Source of the DNA: Afipia sp. Root123D2 | Lineage (GTDB): Bacteria > Pseudomonadota > Alphaproteobacteria > Rhizobiales > Xanthobacteraceae | DNA: 64,000 nt | NCBI RefSeq assembly: GCF_001425835.1 | Contig: NZ_LMDP01000003.1 | Coordinates: 628,001 to 692,000, forward strand | Reading direction: 5' to 3' | Part shown: in pieces, positions 40,687-50,037 of the stretch | How the letters are laid out: each line of letters starts with the position of its first letter | How positions within the stretch are numbered: the stretch's first letter is position 1 | Notes under the pieces: generated by a model | The model's database searches: none | Told to the model about the DNA's origin: nothing | The model's input: the letters and a program-made list of their open reading frames with translations, nothing else | Made by a program: the position numbers and the translations under genes

Positions 40687-41217
40687 TCAGTTTCCGGGCT
40701 GCAATGCGGCGCCCTGCTGGAACAGCCCGACCTTCAGGTCCTTGGCGCGATAGATAATCTCGCCATCCGACGAAAGCCACCCGTCGGCGATACCGAGAAC
40801 CAGCTTCGAACGCATGACCCGCTTGATATCGATGTTGTACACAACCTTCGTGATGTGCGGCAGCACCTGGCCGGAAAACTTCAGATCGCCCAAGCCCAGC
40901 GCCCGACCACGCCCGGCGCCGCCGGTCCAGCCGAGAAAGAATCCGACCATCTGCCACAGCGCGTCGAGGCCGAGACAACCGGGCATCACCGGATCGCCCT
41001 TGAAATGACAGTTGAAAAACCACAGGTCGGATTTGACGTCGAGCTCCGCCCGCACGAGCCCCTTGCCGTATTCGCCGCCGGTATCGTTGATTTCGGTGAT
41101 ACGGTCGAACATCAGCATCGGGGGCAGCGGAAGCTGCGCATTGCCGGCACCAAACAGTTCACCGCGGCCACAGGCCAGCAGCTCCTCGTAATTGTAGCTG
41201 CCCCGACGATCCTGCAT
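40687..41217 (-). CDS. fabA: 3-hydroxydecanoyl-ACP dehydratase/isomerase
   Basis: Introduces the cis double bond of anaerobic-type unsaturated fatty acids. The 176 residues carry H71 and D85 in [20 protein letters not shown], the catalytic pair of FabA. It is first in the leftward fabA-fabB-fabI cluster and divergent from irr, the arrangement of Bradyrhizobium and relatives. The 115-base gap to fabB holds no gene. Confidence 0.97.
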   Translation of the reverse strand: MQDRRGSYNYEELLACGRGELFGAGNAQLPLPPMLMFDRITEINDTGGEYGKGLVRAELDVKSDLWFFNCHFKGDPVMPGCLGLDALWQMVGFFLGWTGGAGRGRALGLGDLKFSGQVLPHITKVVYNIDIKRVMRSKLVLGIADGWLSSDGEIIYRAKDLKVGLFQQGAALQPGN

Positions 41218-41350
41218 CCCTTTTCCTTCCCAAACGCCACACGCGCGGCTGAGCGACCTCTAACATACGCCCTCGGGGCGTCAAAGCCGGTGAAATCGCC
41301 CGAATCGGGGCAAATCGCCCTGCCGAACCCATTGATCAGTTGCGAAAAAC

Positions 41351-41379
41351 TTGCATGTATCTGCATCCTTTTCTATATT
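41351..41379 (+). promoter_or_regulatory. Candidate irr promoter
   Basis: TTGCAT at 41351-41356 and TATATT at 41374-41379 are separated by 17 bases and lie 68 bases before the irr start. Judged by eye, it is the best sigma-70-like match in this divergent region. Confidence 0.5.
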
Positions 41380-41446
41380 GTCAGGCAAGCGACGTGTTTC
41401 GCGGAAGGCGGCGCGTTCTTCGATTGGAGAGCCGCCTCAGAGTTGG

Positions 41447-41953
41447 ATGATGAGTGCAATGACTGCCACCGATCAAGACCAGGGCGCTGCCGACCGGGCA
41501 AACGCCGAGCATCTGACCCATGGCCACGCGCCGGTTCTGACCGGCTGCCCGTGGCATGACGTCAACGAGATGTTGCAATCGGTTGGCCTGCGCCCGACCC
41601 GCCAGCGCATGGCGCTGGGCTGGCTGCTGTTCGGCAAGGGCGATCGCCATCTGACGGCGGAAATGCTCTACGAGGAAGCGACCCACGCCAAGGTGCCGGT
41701 GTCGCTTGCCACCGTCTACAACACCCTGAACCAGTTGACCGAGGCCGGCCTGCTGCGTCAGGTCAGCGTTGACGGCACCAAAACCTATTTCGACACCAAC
41801 GTGTCGTCGCATCATCATTTCTATCTCGAGGGCAACCACGAGCTGGTCGACATTCCGGACCCGCATCTGGTCCTGCAGAAAATGCCGGACGTCCCCGAGG
41901 GTTATGAAATCAGCCGCATCGACATGGTTGTCCGCCTGCGCAAGAAGCGCTGA
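41447..41953 (+). CDS. irr: Irr, heme-responsive iron regulator of the Fur family
   Basis: Global iron regulator of the Bradyrhizobium group, acting under iron limitation and degraded on heme binding. The ~168-residue protein has the heme regulatory motif GCPWHD at residues 33-38 and the second heme-binding His cluster HHH at 122-124 (VSSHHHFYLEGNHELVD). The Fur-type winged helix is GLRPTRQRMALGWLLFGKGD and VSLATVYNTLNQLTEAGLL. Start ambiguous among ATGs at 41447, 41450 and 41459. The presence of the HRM points to the Bradyrhizobium-type, unstable Irr. Confidence 0.96.
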   Translation: MMSAMTATDQDQGAADRANAEHLTHGHAPVLTGCPWHDVNEMLQSVGLRPTRQRMALGWLLFGKGDRHLTAEMLYEEATHAKVPVSLATVYNTLNQLTEAGLLRQVSVDGTKTYFDTNVSSHHHFYLEGNHELVDIPDPHLVLQKMPDVPEGYEISRIDMVVRLRKKR

Positions 41954-41977
41954 AGTTCCTTCCATCCCTGAATGTCG

Positions 41978-42002
41978 AACGCTCCGGGAAGGGAGCGTTT
42001 TT
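41978..42002 (+). terminator. Intrinsic terminator after irr
   Basis: AACGCTCC at 41978-41985 and GGAGCGTT at 41992-41999 form a perfect 8-bp stem with a 6-base loop, with T residues through 42002. Confidence 0.85.
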
Positions 42003-42026
42003 CGTTTCGGCTTCCGCTGATCGCGC

Positions 42027-42572
42027 CTAGTCGATCTTTTCGTCGGCGTAGACGCCCCACAGCCGCTGCTGCTCGACCCAGCCGTCGAAATTGTTGCCGA
42101 CGATGCGGCACCAGCCGTTCCCGCAATGCTTCACGTGCGCGACGACACCAGCCTGCAGCCGTGCCGCCACGGCGCTGTCCTTATCCGGACGATCGTACAA
42201 CGTCGCGAGTTCGTCCTTGTGCTTCATGGAGATGACAGCCGTACGGCGCCCCGACAGCAGGGAATGATAGACCCAGCCTTCCGCACCCTCCGAATCCCGG
42301 ACCCGCCGCCAGTTCTCCCATTCCGCCGTGACTTCGACCGGCAACCCGGCGCGGGTGTAGATCCAGCTCACATCCTGATCCATGGTCGGACCGGCGCGAA
42401 CATTGACGCGATCGGATTTGAGGCTGACATAACGCGGCACCGGCAGGCCGCTGGCGGTCGTCTGGGCGGGGTCCTTGGCGGCGTGCGCTGCACCTCCGGG
42501 TACGTTCCAGCTCGACATATTCAAGAACGCGACCGCGAGCCCCACCGCGACGATATGTGACCTCAACCCCAT
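42027..42572 (-). CDS. Exported SH3-domain protein
   Basis: About 181 residues. The N-terminus MGLRSHIVAVGLAVAFLNM is a signal-peptide-like hydrophobic stretch, so the protein is probably periplasmic. Two bacterial SH3-like units follow: YVSLKSDRVNVRAGPTMDQD with VRDSEGAEGWVYHSLLSG, then ATLYDRPDKDSAVAARLQAG with GNNFDGWVEQQRLWGV. Such domains often bind peptidoglycan. The frame is open 13 codons further upstream, but the signal peptide favours the ATG at 42572. It is divergent from the dehydrogenase gene. Confidence 0.88.
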   Translation of the reverse strand: MGLRSHIVAVGLAVAFLNMSSWNVPGGAAHAAKDPAQTTASGLPVPRYVSLKSDRVNVRAGPTMDQDVSWIYTRAGLPVEVTAEWENWRRVRDSEGAEGWVYHSLLSGRRTAVISMKHKDELATLYDRPDKDSAVAARLQAGVVAHVKHCGNGWCRIVGNNFDGWVEQQRLWGVYADEKID

Positions 42573-42817
42573 TTTCCGTCCCTGCCGTAATTCCTTATGC
42601 CCCACGGGCATTTACCCGCTGGCATACATCCCTCGATCCCCGTCGGCGGCGCCAGGCTGCTGGGTTCTTGTCTTGGCCCGGCCTTCTGCTAGAGAGGACC
42701 GCAAGCCAAGAATTGAAAGCTCCAGAGAACTCCCGCGACCGGCACCGAATTTGTACATTCGAACAGCCCGGTTAATGAGGACTGAACAGCCGGATGGAAG
42801 TGTCGTGAGAGCAAGCA

Positions 42818-43819
42818 ATGTCGGTTAAGAAAAAACCTCTTGTTGTCGTGACGCGGAAGCTGCCGGACAGCACCGAAACGCGGATGCGCGAACTGTTCGA
42901 CACAAGGCTCAATCTCGACGACACGCCGATGACGCCGGACCAGCTCGCCGACGCAGTGCGCACCGCCGACATCCTGGTCCCGACGGTGACCGACGAGATC
43001 ACCGCCGACATCCTCAACCAGCCCGAGACGAAGCTGAAACTGATCGCCAATTTCGGCAACGGCGTCGACAATATCGACGTCGCGGCCGCGATGGCGCGCG
43101 GCATCACCGTGACCAACACACCGAAAGTGCTGACCGAGGACACCGCCGACATGACGATGGCGCTGATCCTCGCAGTGCCACGGCGGTTAACGGAAGGCGC
43201 CGCGATCATCACCGACGGCAAGGACTGGCCCGGCTGGTCGCCGACATGGATGCTTGGCCATCGCATCGGCGGCAAACGCCTCGGCATCATCGGCATGGGC
43301 CGGATCGGGCAGGCCGTCGCGCGCCGCGCTCACGCCTTCGGATTGCAGATCCACTATCACAATCGCAAGCCGGTCGCGCCGCAGATCGAGGAAGAGTTGC
43401 GCGCAACCTACTGGGACAGCCTCGACCAGATGCTGGCCCGCATGGACATCATCTCGGTCAACTGCCCGCACACCCCGGCCACGTTCCATCTTCTGTCGGC
43501 GCGGCGGCTCAAGCTAATCCGCAAGGACGCCTATATCGTCAATACCGCGCGCGGCGAGGTGATCGACGAAGCGACGCTGACCAAGCTGATCGAGGGCGGC
43601 GAGATTGCGGGCGCGGCGCTGGACGTGTTCGAGCACGAGCCCGCGGTCAATCCCAAGCTGGTTCGGCTCGCCAAGGCCGGCAAGGTGGTGCTGTTGCCGC
43701 ATATGGGATCGGCCACCATCGAAGGCCGCGTCGAGATGGGCGACAAGGTCATCATCAACATCCGCACGTTCCTCGACGGCCACAAGCCGCCGGATCGCAT
43801 TTTACCCAATATGGTGTGA
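42818..43819 (+). CDS. D-isomer-specific 2-hydroxyacid dehydrogenase (glyoxylate/hydroxypyruvate reductase type)
   Basis: A 333-residue NAD(P)-dependent enzyme. The Rossmann loop is LGIIGMGRIGQAVARRAHAFG, and the catalytic Arg, Glu and His lie in VNTARGEVIDEATL, ALDVFEHEPAVN and LLPHMGSAT. The N-terminus and the VTNTPKVLTEDTADMTMALIL stretch resemble GyaR-type glyoxylate reductases of alphaproteobacteria. The true substrate (glyoxylate, hydroxypyruvate or another 2-oxo acid) is not proven. Confidence 0.92.
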   Translation: MSVKKKPLVVVTRKLPDSTETRMRELFDTRLNLDDTPMTPDQLADAVRTADILVPTVTDEITADILNQPETKLKLIANFGNGVDNIDVAAAMARGITVTNTPKVLTEDTADMTMALILAVPRRLTEGAAIITDGKDWPGWSPTWMLGHRIGGKRLGIIGMGRIGQAVARRAHAFGLQIHYHNRKPVAPQIEEELRATYWDSLDQMLARMDIISVNCPHTPATFHLLSARRLKLIRKDAYIVNTARGEVIDEATLTKLIEGGEIAGAALDVFEHEPAVNPKLVRLAKAGKVVLLPHMGSATIEGRVEMGDKVIINIRTFLDGHKPPDRILPNMV

Positions 43820-43836
43820 AGACCGGCGCGCGCTCG

Positions 43837-44637
43837 CTAACGATGCGCGCTCAAATCGGTGATCGTCGGCTTGTCGCCGTTGAGCGGGTTTGACGGATCG
43901 CGCGCGTAACGCAGCGTCTCGAAGCGCATGGCGCGGGCATCGATCATCACCAGCCGCCCCACCAGACTCTCGCCAAACCCGACGATTTCGCGAATCACCT
44001 CCAGCGCCATCATCGAGCCGAGCACACCGGCCAGCGCGCCAAGCACCCCCGCCTCCTCGCAGGTCGGCGTGGTGCCGGGCGGCGGCGGTTCGGGAAACAG
44101 GCAGCGATAGGTCGGGTTCATCTGTCCTTCCGCATTCTTCTCATGCGCGCGGATGGTGGTCAGCGAGGCGTCGAACACACCGAGCGCGCCGGCGACCAGA
44201 GTCTTCTTCGCCAGAAAGCAGGCGTCCGACACCAGATAACGCGTCGTGAAATTATCCGAGCCGTCAACGACAATGTCGTAGCCACCGACGATCGCAAGCG
44301 CATTCGATGCATCGAGCCGCATGGCGTGAGTTTGCATGATCACATGCGGATTGAGCGCGTGGATGCGATCCGCCGCGCTATCAACCTTGAGCCGTCCGAC
44401 ATCCGGCGTGGCGTGAATGATCTGCCGTTGCAGATTCGACAGCGACACCGTGTCGTCATCGACAACACCGAGCGTCCCGACGCCGGCAGCGGCGAGATAC
44501 ATCAAGGCCGGGGCGCCGAGGCCGCCGGCCCCGATCGCCAGCACCCGCGCTTTCTTCAGCGCGGCCTGGCCGGGGCCGCCGACTTCGCGCATCACGATAT
44601 GGCGCGCGTAACGCTCAAGTTCCTCGGACGTCAGCAT
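43837..44637 (-). CDS. MoeB/ThiF/HesA-family adenylyltransferase
   Basis: E1-like enzyme that adenylates the C-terminus of a small sulfur carrier such as MoaD or ThiS. The 266 residues contain the ATP loop IGAGGLGAPALMYLAAAGVG, VVDDDTVSLSNLQRQIIH and DIVVDGSDNFTTRYLVSDAC. There is no C-terminal rhodanese domain. No moa or thi gene is adjacent, so the partner is unclear; MoeB is the best guess. Confidence 0.9.
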   Translation of the reverse strand: MLTSEELERYARHIVMREVGGPGQAALKKARVLAIGAGGLGAPALMYLAAAGVGTLGVVDDDTVSLSNLQRQIIHATPDVGRLKVDSAADRIHALNPHVIMQTHAMRLDASNALAIVGGYDIVVDGSDNFTTRYLVSDACFLAKKTLVAGALGVFDASLTTIRAHEKNAEGQMNPTYRCLFPEPPPPGTTPTCEEAGVLGALAGVLGSMMALEVIREIVGFGESLVGRLVMIDARAMRFETLRYARDPSNPLNGDKPTITDLSAHR

Positions 44638-44772
44638 GACGCGGCCGCGTCGTGCGCGACACCGATCGCGCTGGTGGTCATGGCTTGTTGATCCGACATC
44701 GAACCTTCGCAGTGCTTTTGCAGACCCATCATGTATGTTTAACTTAATTCGAGTCCAGCCGTGAGAATATTG

Positions 44773-46161
44773 ATGAAATCGTTGATCGCCCCCGCGCTGG
44801 TCGCGATAGCGGCGTCAGGCTTCGTTGCCATCACGCATGGCCACACCGCTCCGGCCGCTCAATCAACCGCGCTCAAGCCCAAGCCGATAGCCACTGTCCC
44901 GGTCTCTCCGGACGGCACCGTCGGCGCGGCGCGGCCGAAGCTGCAAACGCCGATCGATACCGCCAGCGCGATGACGCAGGCCGACCGCCGATCGATCCAG
45001 TCCGATCTGGCATGGACAGGTGCTTATAACGGCCTGATCGACGGCGAAGCCAGTAGCCGCATGGTCACTGCGATCAAATCGTTTCAGAAGGATCACCGCG
45101 GCAAGCAAACCGGTGTGCTCAACCCACAGGAGCGCGCGGCGCTGGCGGACGCGGCGCGAAAACGACGCGCCAATGTCGGCTGGAAATATACCACCGATCC
45201 CGTCACCGGCGCGCGCATCGGCTTGCCGGCCAAACTGGCACCGAAGATCACCAGCACCGCCGACGGCACCACATGGGCATCCAGTACGGGAACCATCCAG
45301 ATCTCGCTGGAGCGCCGCAGGGAAGCCGGTGCAACCACGGCGACCGTTGCCGCGCGCGAACGAAAAGTCGCGACCCGCAAGATCGACTACAGCGTGGTGA
45401 AGCCGGATTTCTTCGTCCTGTCCGGAACACAGGGCCTGAAAAAATTCTACATCCGCGGGCAGACTCGCGGCAACGAGGTTCGCGTTCTCACCGTACTGTA
45501 CGATCAAGCCACCGAAGGCACCATGGCGCCGGTGGTGGTGGCGATGTCGAGCGCGTTCGATCCGTTTTCCCTGCAGGCCGGTGGACCACCGCCACCTCCG
45601 AAGGTCGAGTATTCCACCGGCATCATCGTTAGCGCCGACGGCGCGATCCTCGCCAGCCGTGAGGCAGTCGATGGCTGCACCTCCATCGTTGTCAACGGTC
45701 GCGGCAATGCCGACCGGGTGGCGCAGGACGAGGCGCACGGACTCGCGTTGCTACGTATTTACGGCGCGGCGGACCTCAAACCGCTGGCGATCGAAGGCGG
45801 AGACGCCGCGAAGCCAGACGTGATCGTCACCGGCATCGCCGACCCCGAGCATCAGGGCGGCCGTGCCATCGTCACCTCGCTCAAAGCGACAACGACAACG
45901 GCCGGCGATAACATCACGCTGTCACCCACTCCCGATTCCGGATTCGCCGGCGCGCCGGTGACGAATGCGGATGGTACATTTGCCGGCGTGGCACGGCTGA
46001 AGCCGACGGTCGTCGCAGGGCCAGCGGCATCCACCGGTCAATCGTCACTGGTGAGCGCGACAACCGTGGGTGTGTTCCTGCGTGCACACCATGTCGCGGC
46101 AGCAACGGGACGCTCAGATCCGAAAGCCTCGGTGCTGCGGATTATCTGCGTGCGAAAGTAG
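44773..46161 (+). CDS. Exported protein with peptidoglycan-binding-like domain and inactive trypsin-like domain
   Basis: About 462 residues with an N-terminal signal peptide (MKSLIAPALVAIAASGFVAI). Next comes a peptidoglycan-binding-like helical unit (QADRRSIQSDLAWTGAYNGL, MVTAIKSFQKDHRGKQTGVL) and a middle domain. The C-terminal third resembles a trypsin/HtrA-type fold: TGIIVSADGAILASREAVDGC, AHGLALLRIYG and GFAGAPVTNADGTFAGV. The three catalytic positions appear replaced: His by E297, Asp by G323 and Ser by A392. Proteolysis is therefore unlikely; it may bind peptidoglycan or a partner. An in-frame GTG lies 12 bases upstream. Confidence 0.82.
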   Translation: MKSLIAPALVAIAASGFVAITHGHTAPAAQSTALKPKPIATVPVSPDGTVGAARPKLQTPIDTASAMTQADRRSIQSDLAWTGAYNGLIDGEASSRMVTAIKSFQKDHRGKQTGVLNPQERAALADAARKRRANVGWKYTTDPVTGARIGLPAKLAPKITSTADGTTWASSTGTIQISLERRREAGATTATVAARERKVATRKIDYSVVKPDFFVLSGTQGLKKFYIRGQTRGNEVRVLTVLYDQATEGTMAPVVVAMSSAFDPFSLQAGGPPPPPKVEYSTGIIVSADGAILASREAVDGCTSIVVNGRGNADRVAQDEAHGLALLRIYGAADLKPLAIEGGDAAKPDVIVTGIADPEHQGGRAIVTSLKATTTTAGDNITLSPTPDSGFAGAPVTNADGTFAGVARLKPTVVAGPAASTGQSSLVSATTVGVFLRAHHVAAATGRSDPKASVLRIICVRK

Positions 46162-46205
46162 TGGAGAATTCACCTCTCCCCGCAAGCGAGGAGAAGGAGA
46201 GAGCA

Positions 46206-47087
46206 TCACTTCTGACAGGTCGGACACCAGAACGTCGACCGGCCGTTCTGCACGAAGCGCTTGATGGTGCCCTTGCATTTCGGCGTCGGGCATTTCTCGC
46301 CTTCACGATCATAGACCCGGAACGAATGCTGGAAGTAGCCGAGTTCACCATCGGTCTGGCGATGATCGCGCAATGACGATCCGCCCGCCTCGATCGCCGC
46401 GTTCAACACGGTATGGATCGCGCCTACCAGCCGCTTTGCATGATCGGTGGTTTCGCCCTTTTTTGTCGCCAGCGTCGCGGCAAGACGGCGCGGCGACAGA
46501 TGCGAGCGAAACAGTGCCTCACAGACATAGATGTTGCCGAGCCCGGCGACGACGCGCTGATCGAGCAGCGCCGCTTTCAACGATGTCTTCTTGCCGGCGC
46601 AGGCGCGCGCCAGCATCGCGGCGTCGAATTCGTTGCCGAGCGGCTCGGGGCCGAGCCCGCGCAGCAGCGGCTCTTGCTCGATCTCCGCACGCGGCACGAT
46701 CTTCATCGATCCGAAGCGGCGCGGATCGTTGAACGAAATCACCGCACCCGTTGCCATGTGAAAGATCACATGATCGTGCGTGCGATCTTCGCTGCGCGCA
46801 TAGTGAAACTCGCCCGGCGTCGTTTCGCCGTCCGCGAGCGCGACTCGAAACGAACCCGACATGCCGAGATGCATCAGCAGCACGTCGCCGGACGCGAGAT
46901 CTGCCATCAGATATTTCGCCCGGCGCCCCAACCCCGTCACCGTCTGCCCGTCGAGCCGAGCGACGAAATCCTTCTGGAACGGAAACCGCAGGCCGCCGCG
47001 CCGGGTCTCGACCCGCGCGATCCGCTGGCCCTCCATCACCGGCTGCAGGCCGCGGCGGACGGTTTCGACCTCGGGCAATTCGGGCAT
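46206..47087 (-). CDS. mutM: Formamidopyrimidine-DNA glycosylase
   Basis: Removes 8-oxoguanine and related lesions. The 293 residues begin [16 protein letters not shown] with catalytic Pro2/Glu3. [17 protein letters not shown] is in the helix-two-turn-helix, and the C-terminal zinc finger has the cysteines of CPTPKCKG and CPTCQK. It lies downstream of a VOC gene on the same strand with 18 bases between, near divergent ubiE. Confidence 0.98.
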   Translation of the reverse strand: MPELPEVETVRRGLQPVMEGQRIARVETRRGGLRFPFQKDFVARLDGQTVTGLGRRAKYLMADLASGDVLLMHLGMSGSFRVALADGETTPGEFHYARSEDRTHDHVIFHMATGAVISFNDPRRFGSMKIVPRAEIEQEPLLRGLGPEPLGNEFDAAMLARACAGKKTSLKAALLDQRVVAGLGNIYVCEALFRSHLSPRRLAATLATKKGETTDHAKRLVGAIHTVLNAAIEAGGSSLRDHRQTDGELGYFQHSFRVYDREGEKCPTPKCKGTIKRFVQNGRSTFWCPTCQK

Positions 47088-47105
47088 TGAAGATTCCTGG
47101 CAAGG

Positions 47106-47480
47106 CTAGGCGGGCGACGGCTCGCTGAACGTAATATGATTTGAGAACGGATCGTAGACGGTGACGGTGGTGGCACCCCATGGCTGCCGCTCGAGACCGG
47201 GCCGCATGTAATTGTAGTTCTTTGCCGCAAGCTCGGCATGGTATTCGGCGACGCCGGTCATTTCGATGGTGACATGGCAGCCGGGCGAGCCGTCGCCATG
47301 GTGCTCGCTGAGGTACAGCCGGGCATCGCCGCGCGACACCTGCATGAACAGCGGCAGTTTCGGCTCGAAGCGATGCTCGAAATCGACCACGAAGCCGAGA
47401 TAATCGAGATAGAACTCCCGCGCCTTGGCGATGTCGAACATGCGCAGGGTCGGAATCACACGATTGAACTGGATCGCCAT
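47106..47480 (-). CDS. VOC-superfamily (glyoxalase/bleomycin-resistance-like) protein
   Basis: A 124-residue vicinal-oxygen-chelate protein. Features are VIPTLRMFDIAKAREFYLDYLGF at the start, LYLSEHHGDGSPG in the centre and PWGATTVTVYDPFSNHITFSE at the end. The glutamate in the last motif fits the metal-binding end of the fold. Substrate unknown: glyoxalase, dioxygenase or drug binding are all possible. It is likely co-transcribed with mutM. Confidence 0.88.
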   Translation of the reverse strand: MAIQFNRVIPTLRMFDIAKAREFYLDYLGFVVDFEHRFEPKLPLFMQVSRGDARLYLSEHHGDGSPGCHVTIEMTGVAEYHAELAAKNYNYMRPGLERQPWGATTVTVYDPFSNHITFSEPSPA

Positions 47481-47630
47481 CGAAAATCCCCGGCAACTTG
47501 CTCAGCGTTGCGGCGTTAACCTTGACACCTCGCGGAGCAAGGTTCGCGCTTCACGACAGGGTATGTAGCGCGGCGCGACGCGGCGCGCTATGGTCCCGCC
47601 GCAAAAGCGAATTTCACAGACCGGGACATC

Positions 47631-48392
47631 ATGGAACGGCCGGACGACACGACACATTTCGGCTACAGGGACGTGCCCCTGGGCGACAAGCAGACGCTGG
47701 TCAACGACGTTTTTCACAGCGTCGCGCGGCGCTACGACCTCATGAACGACCTGATGTCAGGCGGGCTGCATCGCGTCTGGAAGGACGTGATGATCAGTAC
47801 GCTCAATCCGCCGCGCAGCGACGCTCCGTTCGCGCTGCTCGATGTCGCCGGCGGTACCGGCGATATCGCGTTCCGCGCGGCCGCTGCCTCGGGACTGGGC
47901 TTCGAGGCGACGGTTTGCGACATCAACGGCGACATGCTTGCGGTCGGCCGCGAGCGCGCCGTCGCCCGCCATCTGGAACATCAGGTGCAATTCGTCGAAG
48001 GCAACGCCGAGGCGCTGGCTTTCGCCGACAAGAGCTTCGACGCCTATACGATCGCCTTCGGCATCCGCAACGTGCCGCGCATTCCGCTGGCTCTCAAGGA
48101 AGCCTATCGTGTGCTCAAACCCGGTTCGCGTTTCCTGTGTCTCGAGTTCTCGACCGTTACGGTGCCGGGCCTCGACAAGCTTTACGACATGTTCTCGTTC
48201 AACGTGATTCCGCAAATGGGTCGCGCGGTCACCGGCGACGCTGAATCCTATCGGTATCTGGTCGAATCGATCCGCCAGTTTCCGAAACCCGAAACATTCG
48301 CACAGATGATCCGCGACGCCGGCTTCTCGCGCGTCAAATACGACATCATGTCCGGCGGCATCGTCGCACTGCATTCGGGCTGGCGTTTGTGA
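47631..48392 (+). CDS. ubiE: Ubiquinone biosynthesis C-methyltransferase
   Basis: SAM-dependent methylation of the quinone ring in ubiquinone (and menaquinone where present). The 253 residues include [25 protein letters not shown], the SAM loop [16 protein letters not shown], and [16 protein letters not shown]. The stop overlaps the ubiB start as GTGA. It is divergent from mutM/VOC. Confidence 0.97.
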   Translation: MERPDDTTHFGYRDVPLGDKQTLVNDVFHSVARRYDLMNDLMSGGLHRVWKDVMISTLNPPRSDAPFALLDVAGGTGDIAFRAAAASGLGFEATVCDINGDMLAVGRERAVARHLEHQVQFVEGNAEALAFADKSFDAYTIAFGIRNVPRIPLALKEAYRVLKPGSRFLCLEFSTVTVPGLDKLYDMFSFNVIPQMGRAVTGDAESYRYLVESIRQFPKPETFAQMIRDAGFSRVKYDIMSGGIVALHSGWRL

Positions 48393-49963
48393 TCTCATCG
48401 CTGGCTCATATCGTGCGGCTCGCGCGCGCCGGCTTCGTGTTCGCGCGCGAAGGCGTGTTCGGGCTGGTCGATCCGTCGCCACTGCCGCCTGCGGCGCAGG
48501 CCGCGATCCGTATAGCCCGGTTGATCGAGCGGCGTGACGCCAAAAGCGGCTCGCGGTTTTCACGAGCGCTGACGCGGCTCGGCCCGACCTACGTCAAGCT
48601 CGGCCAGTTTCTCGCCACACGCCCGGATGTCGTTGGCGTCACGATGGCACGCGATCTCGAAAGCTTGCAGGACCGGCTGCCGCCGTTTCCACAGGCAGAA
48701 GCGCTCAAGGTCGTCGAGACCTCGCTGGAAAGGCCGATTTCCTCGGCGTTTGTGTCATTCGGAGATTCTGTGGCTGCCGCGTCGATCGCGCAGGTGCATC
48801 GCGCCGAGGTCGATGACCATGGTACGCGCAAAGCCGTCGCGGTGAAGGTGCTGCGCCCGAACGTGGCCGCGCGCTTCGGCTATGACCTCAGTTCGTTCCG
48901 ATATGCCGCCCGCAAGATGGAAGCAATTTCGTCCGAGGCGCGACGGCTGCGGGTGATGGAGATCGTCGAGACGCTGGCGCGCTCGGTGGCGATGGAAATG
49001 GACCTGCGGCTCGAGGCCGCGGCGCTGTCAGAGATGGCGGAGAACACGATCGACGATCCCGACTTCCGCGTGCCGACTGTCGACTGGGATCGCACCAGTC
49101 ACCACGTGCTGACGATGGAATGGATCGACGGCATCGCGCTGAATGATCGCGCCAAGCTCGAATCGGCTCATGTCGATCTGCCCGTGCTCGGCCGCAAGAT
49201 CATCCAGAGCTTCCTGCGCCATGCGCTGCGTGACGGCTTCTTTCACGCCGACATGCATCCCGGCAACCTGTTCGTCGACTACACCGGCCGGCTGGTCGCG
49301 GTCGATTTCGGCATCATGGGCCGGCTCGGAATGAAGGAGCGGCAATTCCTCGCCGAGATTCTGCTGGGCTTCATCACGCGCGACTACCGCCGCGTCGCCG
49401 AAGTCCATTTCGAGGCCGGCTACGTGCCGGCACATCATTCGGTGGAAAATTTCGCGCAAGCCATCCGCGCCATCGGCGAGCCGATCCACAATCGCGCCGC
49501 TGACGAAATATCGATGGCCAAGCTACTGACGCTGCTGCTCGAAGTCACCGGGCTGTTCGACATGCGCACGCGCCCTGAGTTGATCCTGCTGCAGAAGACG
49601 ATGGTGGTGGTCGAAGGCGTCGCGCGCGGCTTCGATCCCAAGCTCGACATCTGGAAGACCGCCGATCCCGTCGTGCGCGAATGGATCGAACGCAATCTCG
49701 GTCCGCTCGGCAAGATCCAGGGCGCGCTCGGCGGCGCCGGCGAACTCGGCCGCGTGCTGTCCGGCCTGCCGTCGATCGCCGCCCGTTCGGTGGCCGTGCT
49801 CGAGCAATTCGAGACCATGACCCGCGACGGGCTGGTGCTGTCTTCCGAAACCATCGAGAAAATCGGCCAAGCCGAAGCCCGCAAAACCCGCTGGGTCGCC
49901 GCCGCCCTCTGGGTCATCGCGCTGAGTTTCCTCGGGATTTTGATCGTGACCTTGCAATCCTGA
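48389..49963 (+). CDS. ubiB: UbiB, ubiquinone biosynthesis accessory kinase-like protein
   Basis: A 524-residue ABC1/UbiB atypical kinase family member needed for ubiquinone formation. Signature pieces are the KxGQ motif in [14 protein letters not shown], the alanine-rich loop [31 protein letters not shown] and [31 protein letters not shown]-terminal hydrophobic helix ([20 protein letters not shown]) anchors it to the membrane. The GTG start overlaps the ubiE stop. Confidence 0.96.
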   Translation: MISSLAHIVRLARAGFVFAREGVFGLVDPSPLPPAAQAAIRIARLIERRDAKSGSRFSRALTRLGPTYVKLGQFLATRPDVVGVTMARDLESLQDRLPPFPQAEALKVVETSLERPISSAFVSFGDSVAAASIAQVHRAEVDDHGTRKAVAVKVLRPNVAARFGYDLSSFRYAARKMEAISSEARRLRVMEIVETLARSVAMEMDLRLEAAALSEMAENTIDDPDFRVPTVDWDRTSHHVLTMEWIDGIALNDRAKLESAHVDLPVLGRKIIQSFLRHALRDGFFHADMHPGNLFVDYTGRLVAVDFGIMGRLGMKERQFLAEILLGFITRDYRRVAEVHFEAGYVPAHHSVENFAQAIRAIGEPIHNRAADEISMAKLLTLLLEVTGLFDMRTRPELILLQKTMVVVEGVARGFDPKLDIWKTADPVVREWIERNLGPLGKIQGALGGAGELGRVLSGLPSIAARSVAVLEQFETMTRDGLVLSSETIEKIGQAEARKTRWVAAALWVIALSFLGILIVTLQS

Positions 49964-49984
49964 ATTGATTGCATTGCAATCAAT
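49964..49984. promoter_or_regulatory. Perfect palindrome before the RHH-coaBC gene, candidate operator
   Basis: ATTGATTGCA at 49964-49973 and TGCAATCAAT at 49975-49984 are exact inverted copies around one T. It begins at the base after the ubiB stop and ends 53 bases before the ATG at 50038. There is no T run, so it is not an intrinsic terminator. Its TTGCAA (49975-49980) could be a -35 element. Binding by the ribbon-helix-helix domain of the downstream protein is an inference. Confidence 0.6.
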
Positions 49985-49995
49985 ATTTGATGGCG

Positions 49996-50005
49996 ATGAT
50001 ATCAT
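49996..50005. promoter_or_regulatory. Second short palindrome, candidate -10/operator site
   Basis: ATGATATCAT is an exact 10-base palindrome and contains TATCAT (50000-50005), a possible -10 element 19 bases after TTGCAA. The palindromes would therefore cover both promoter elements. FitA-type regulators bind inverted sites with ATCA/TGAT cores. Confidence 0.45.
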
Positions 50006-50037
50006 GTGGTATGGGCCATGAGCACTCTGAGGATGCC

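Noticed and set aside
49969-50037. An upstream start for coaBC adding 23 residues
   Set aside because: The segment overlaps the palindromes, has no good ribosome site and lacks protein character, whereas the ATG at 50038 has TGAGGA at proper distance and begins exactly at the RHH domain.
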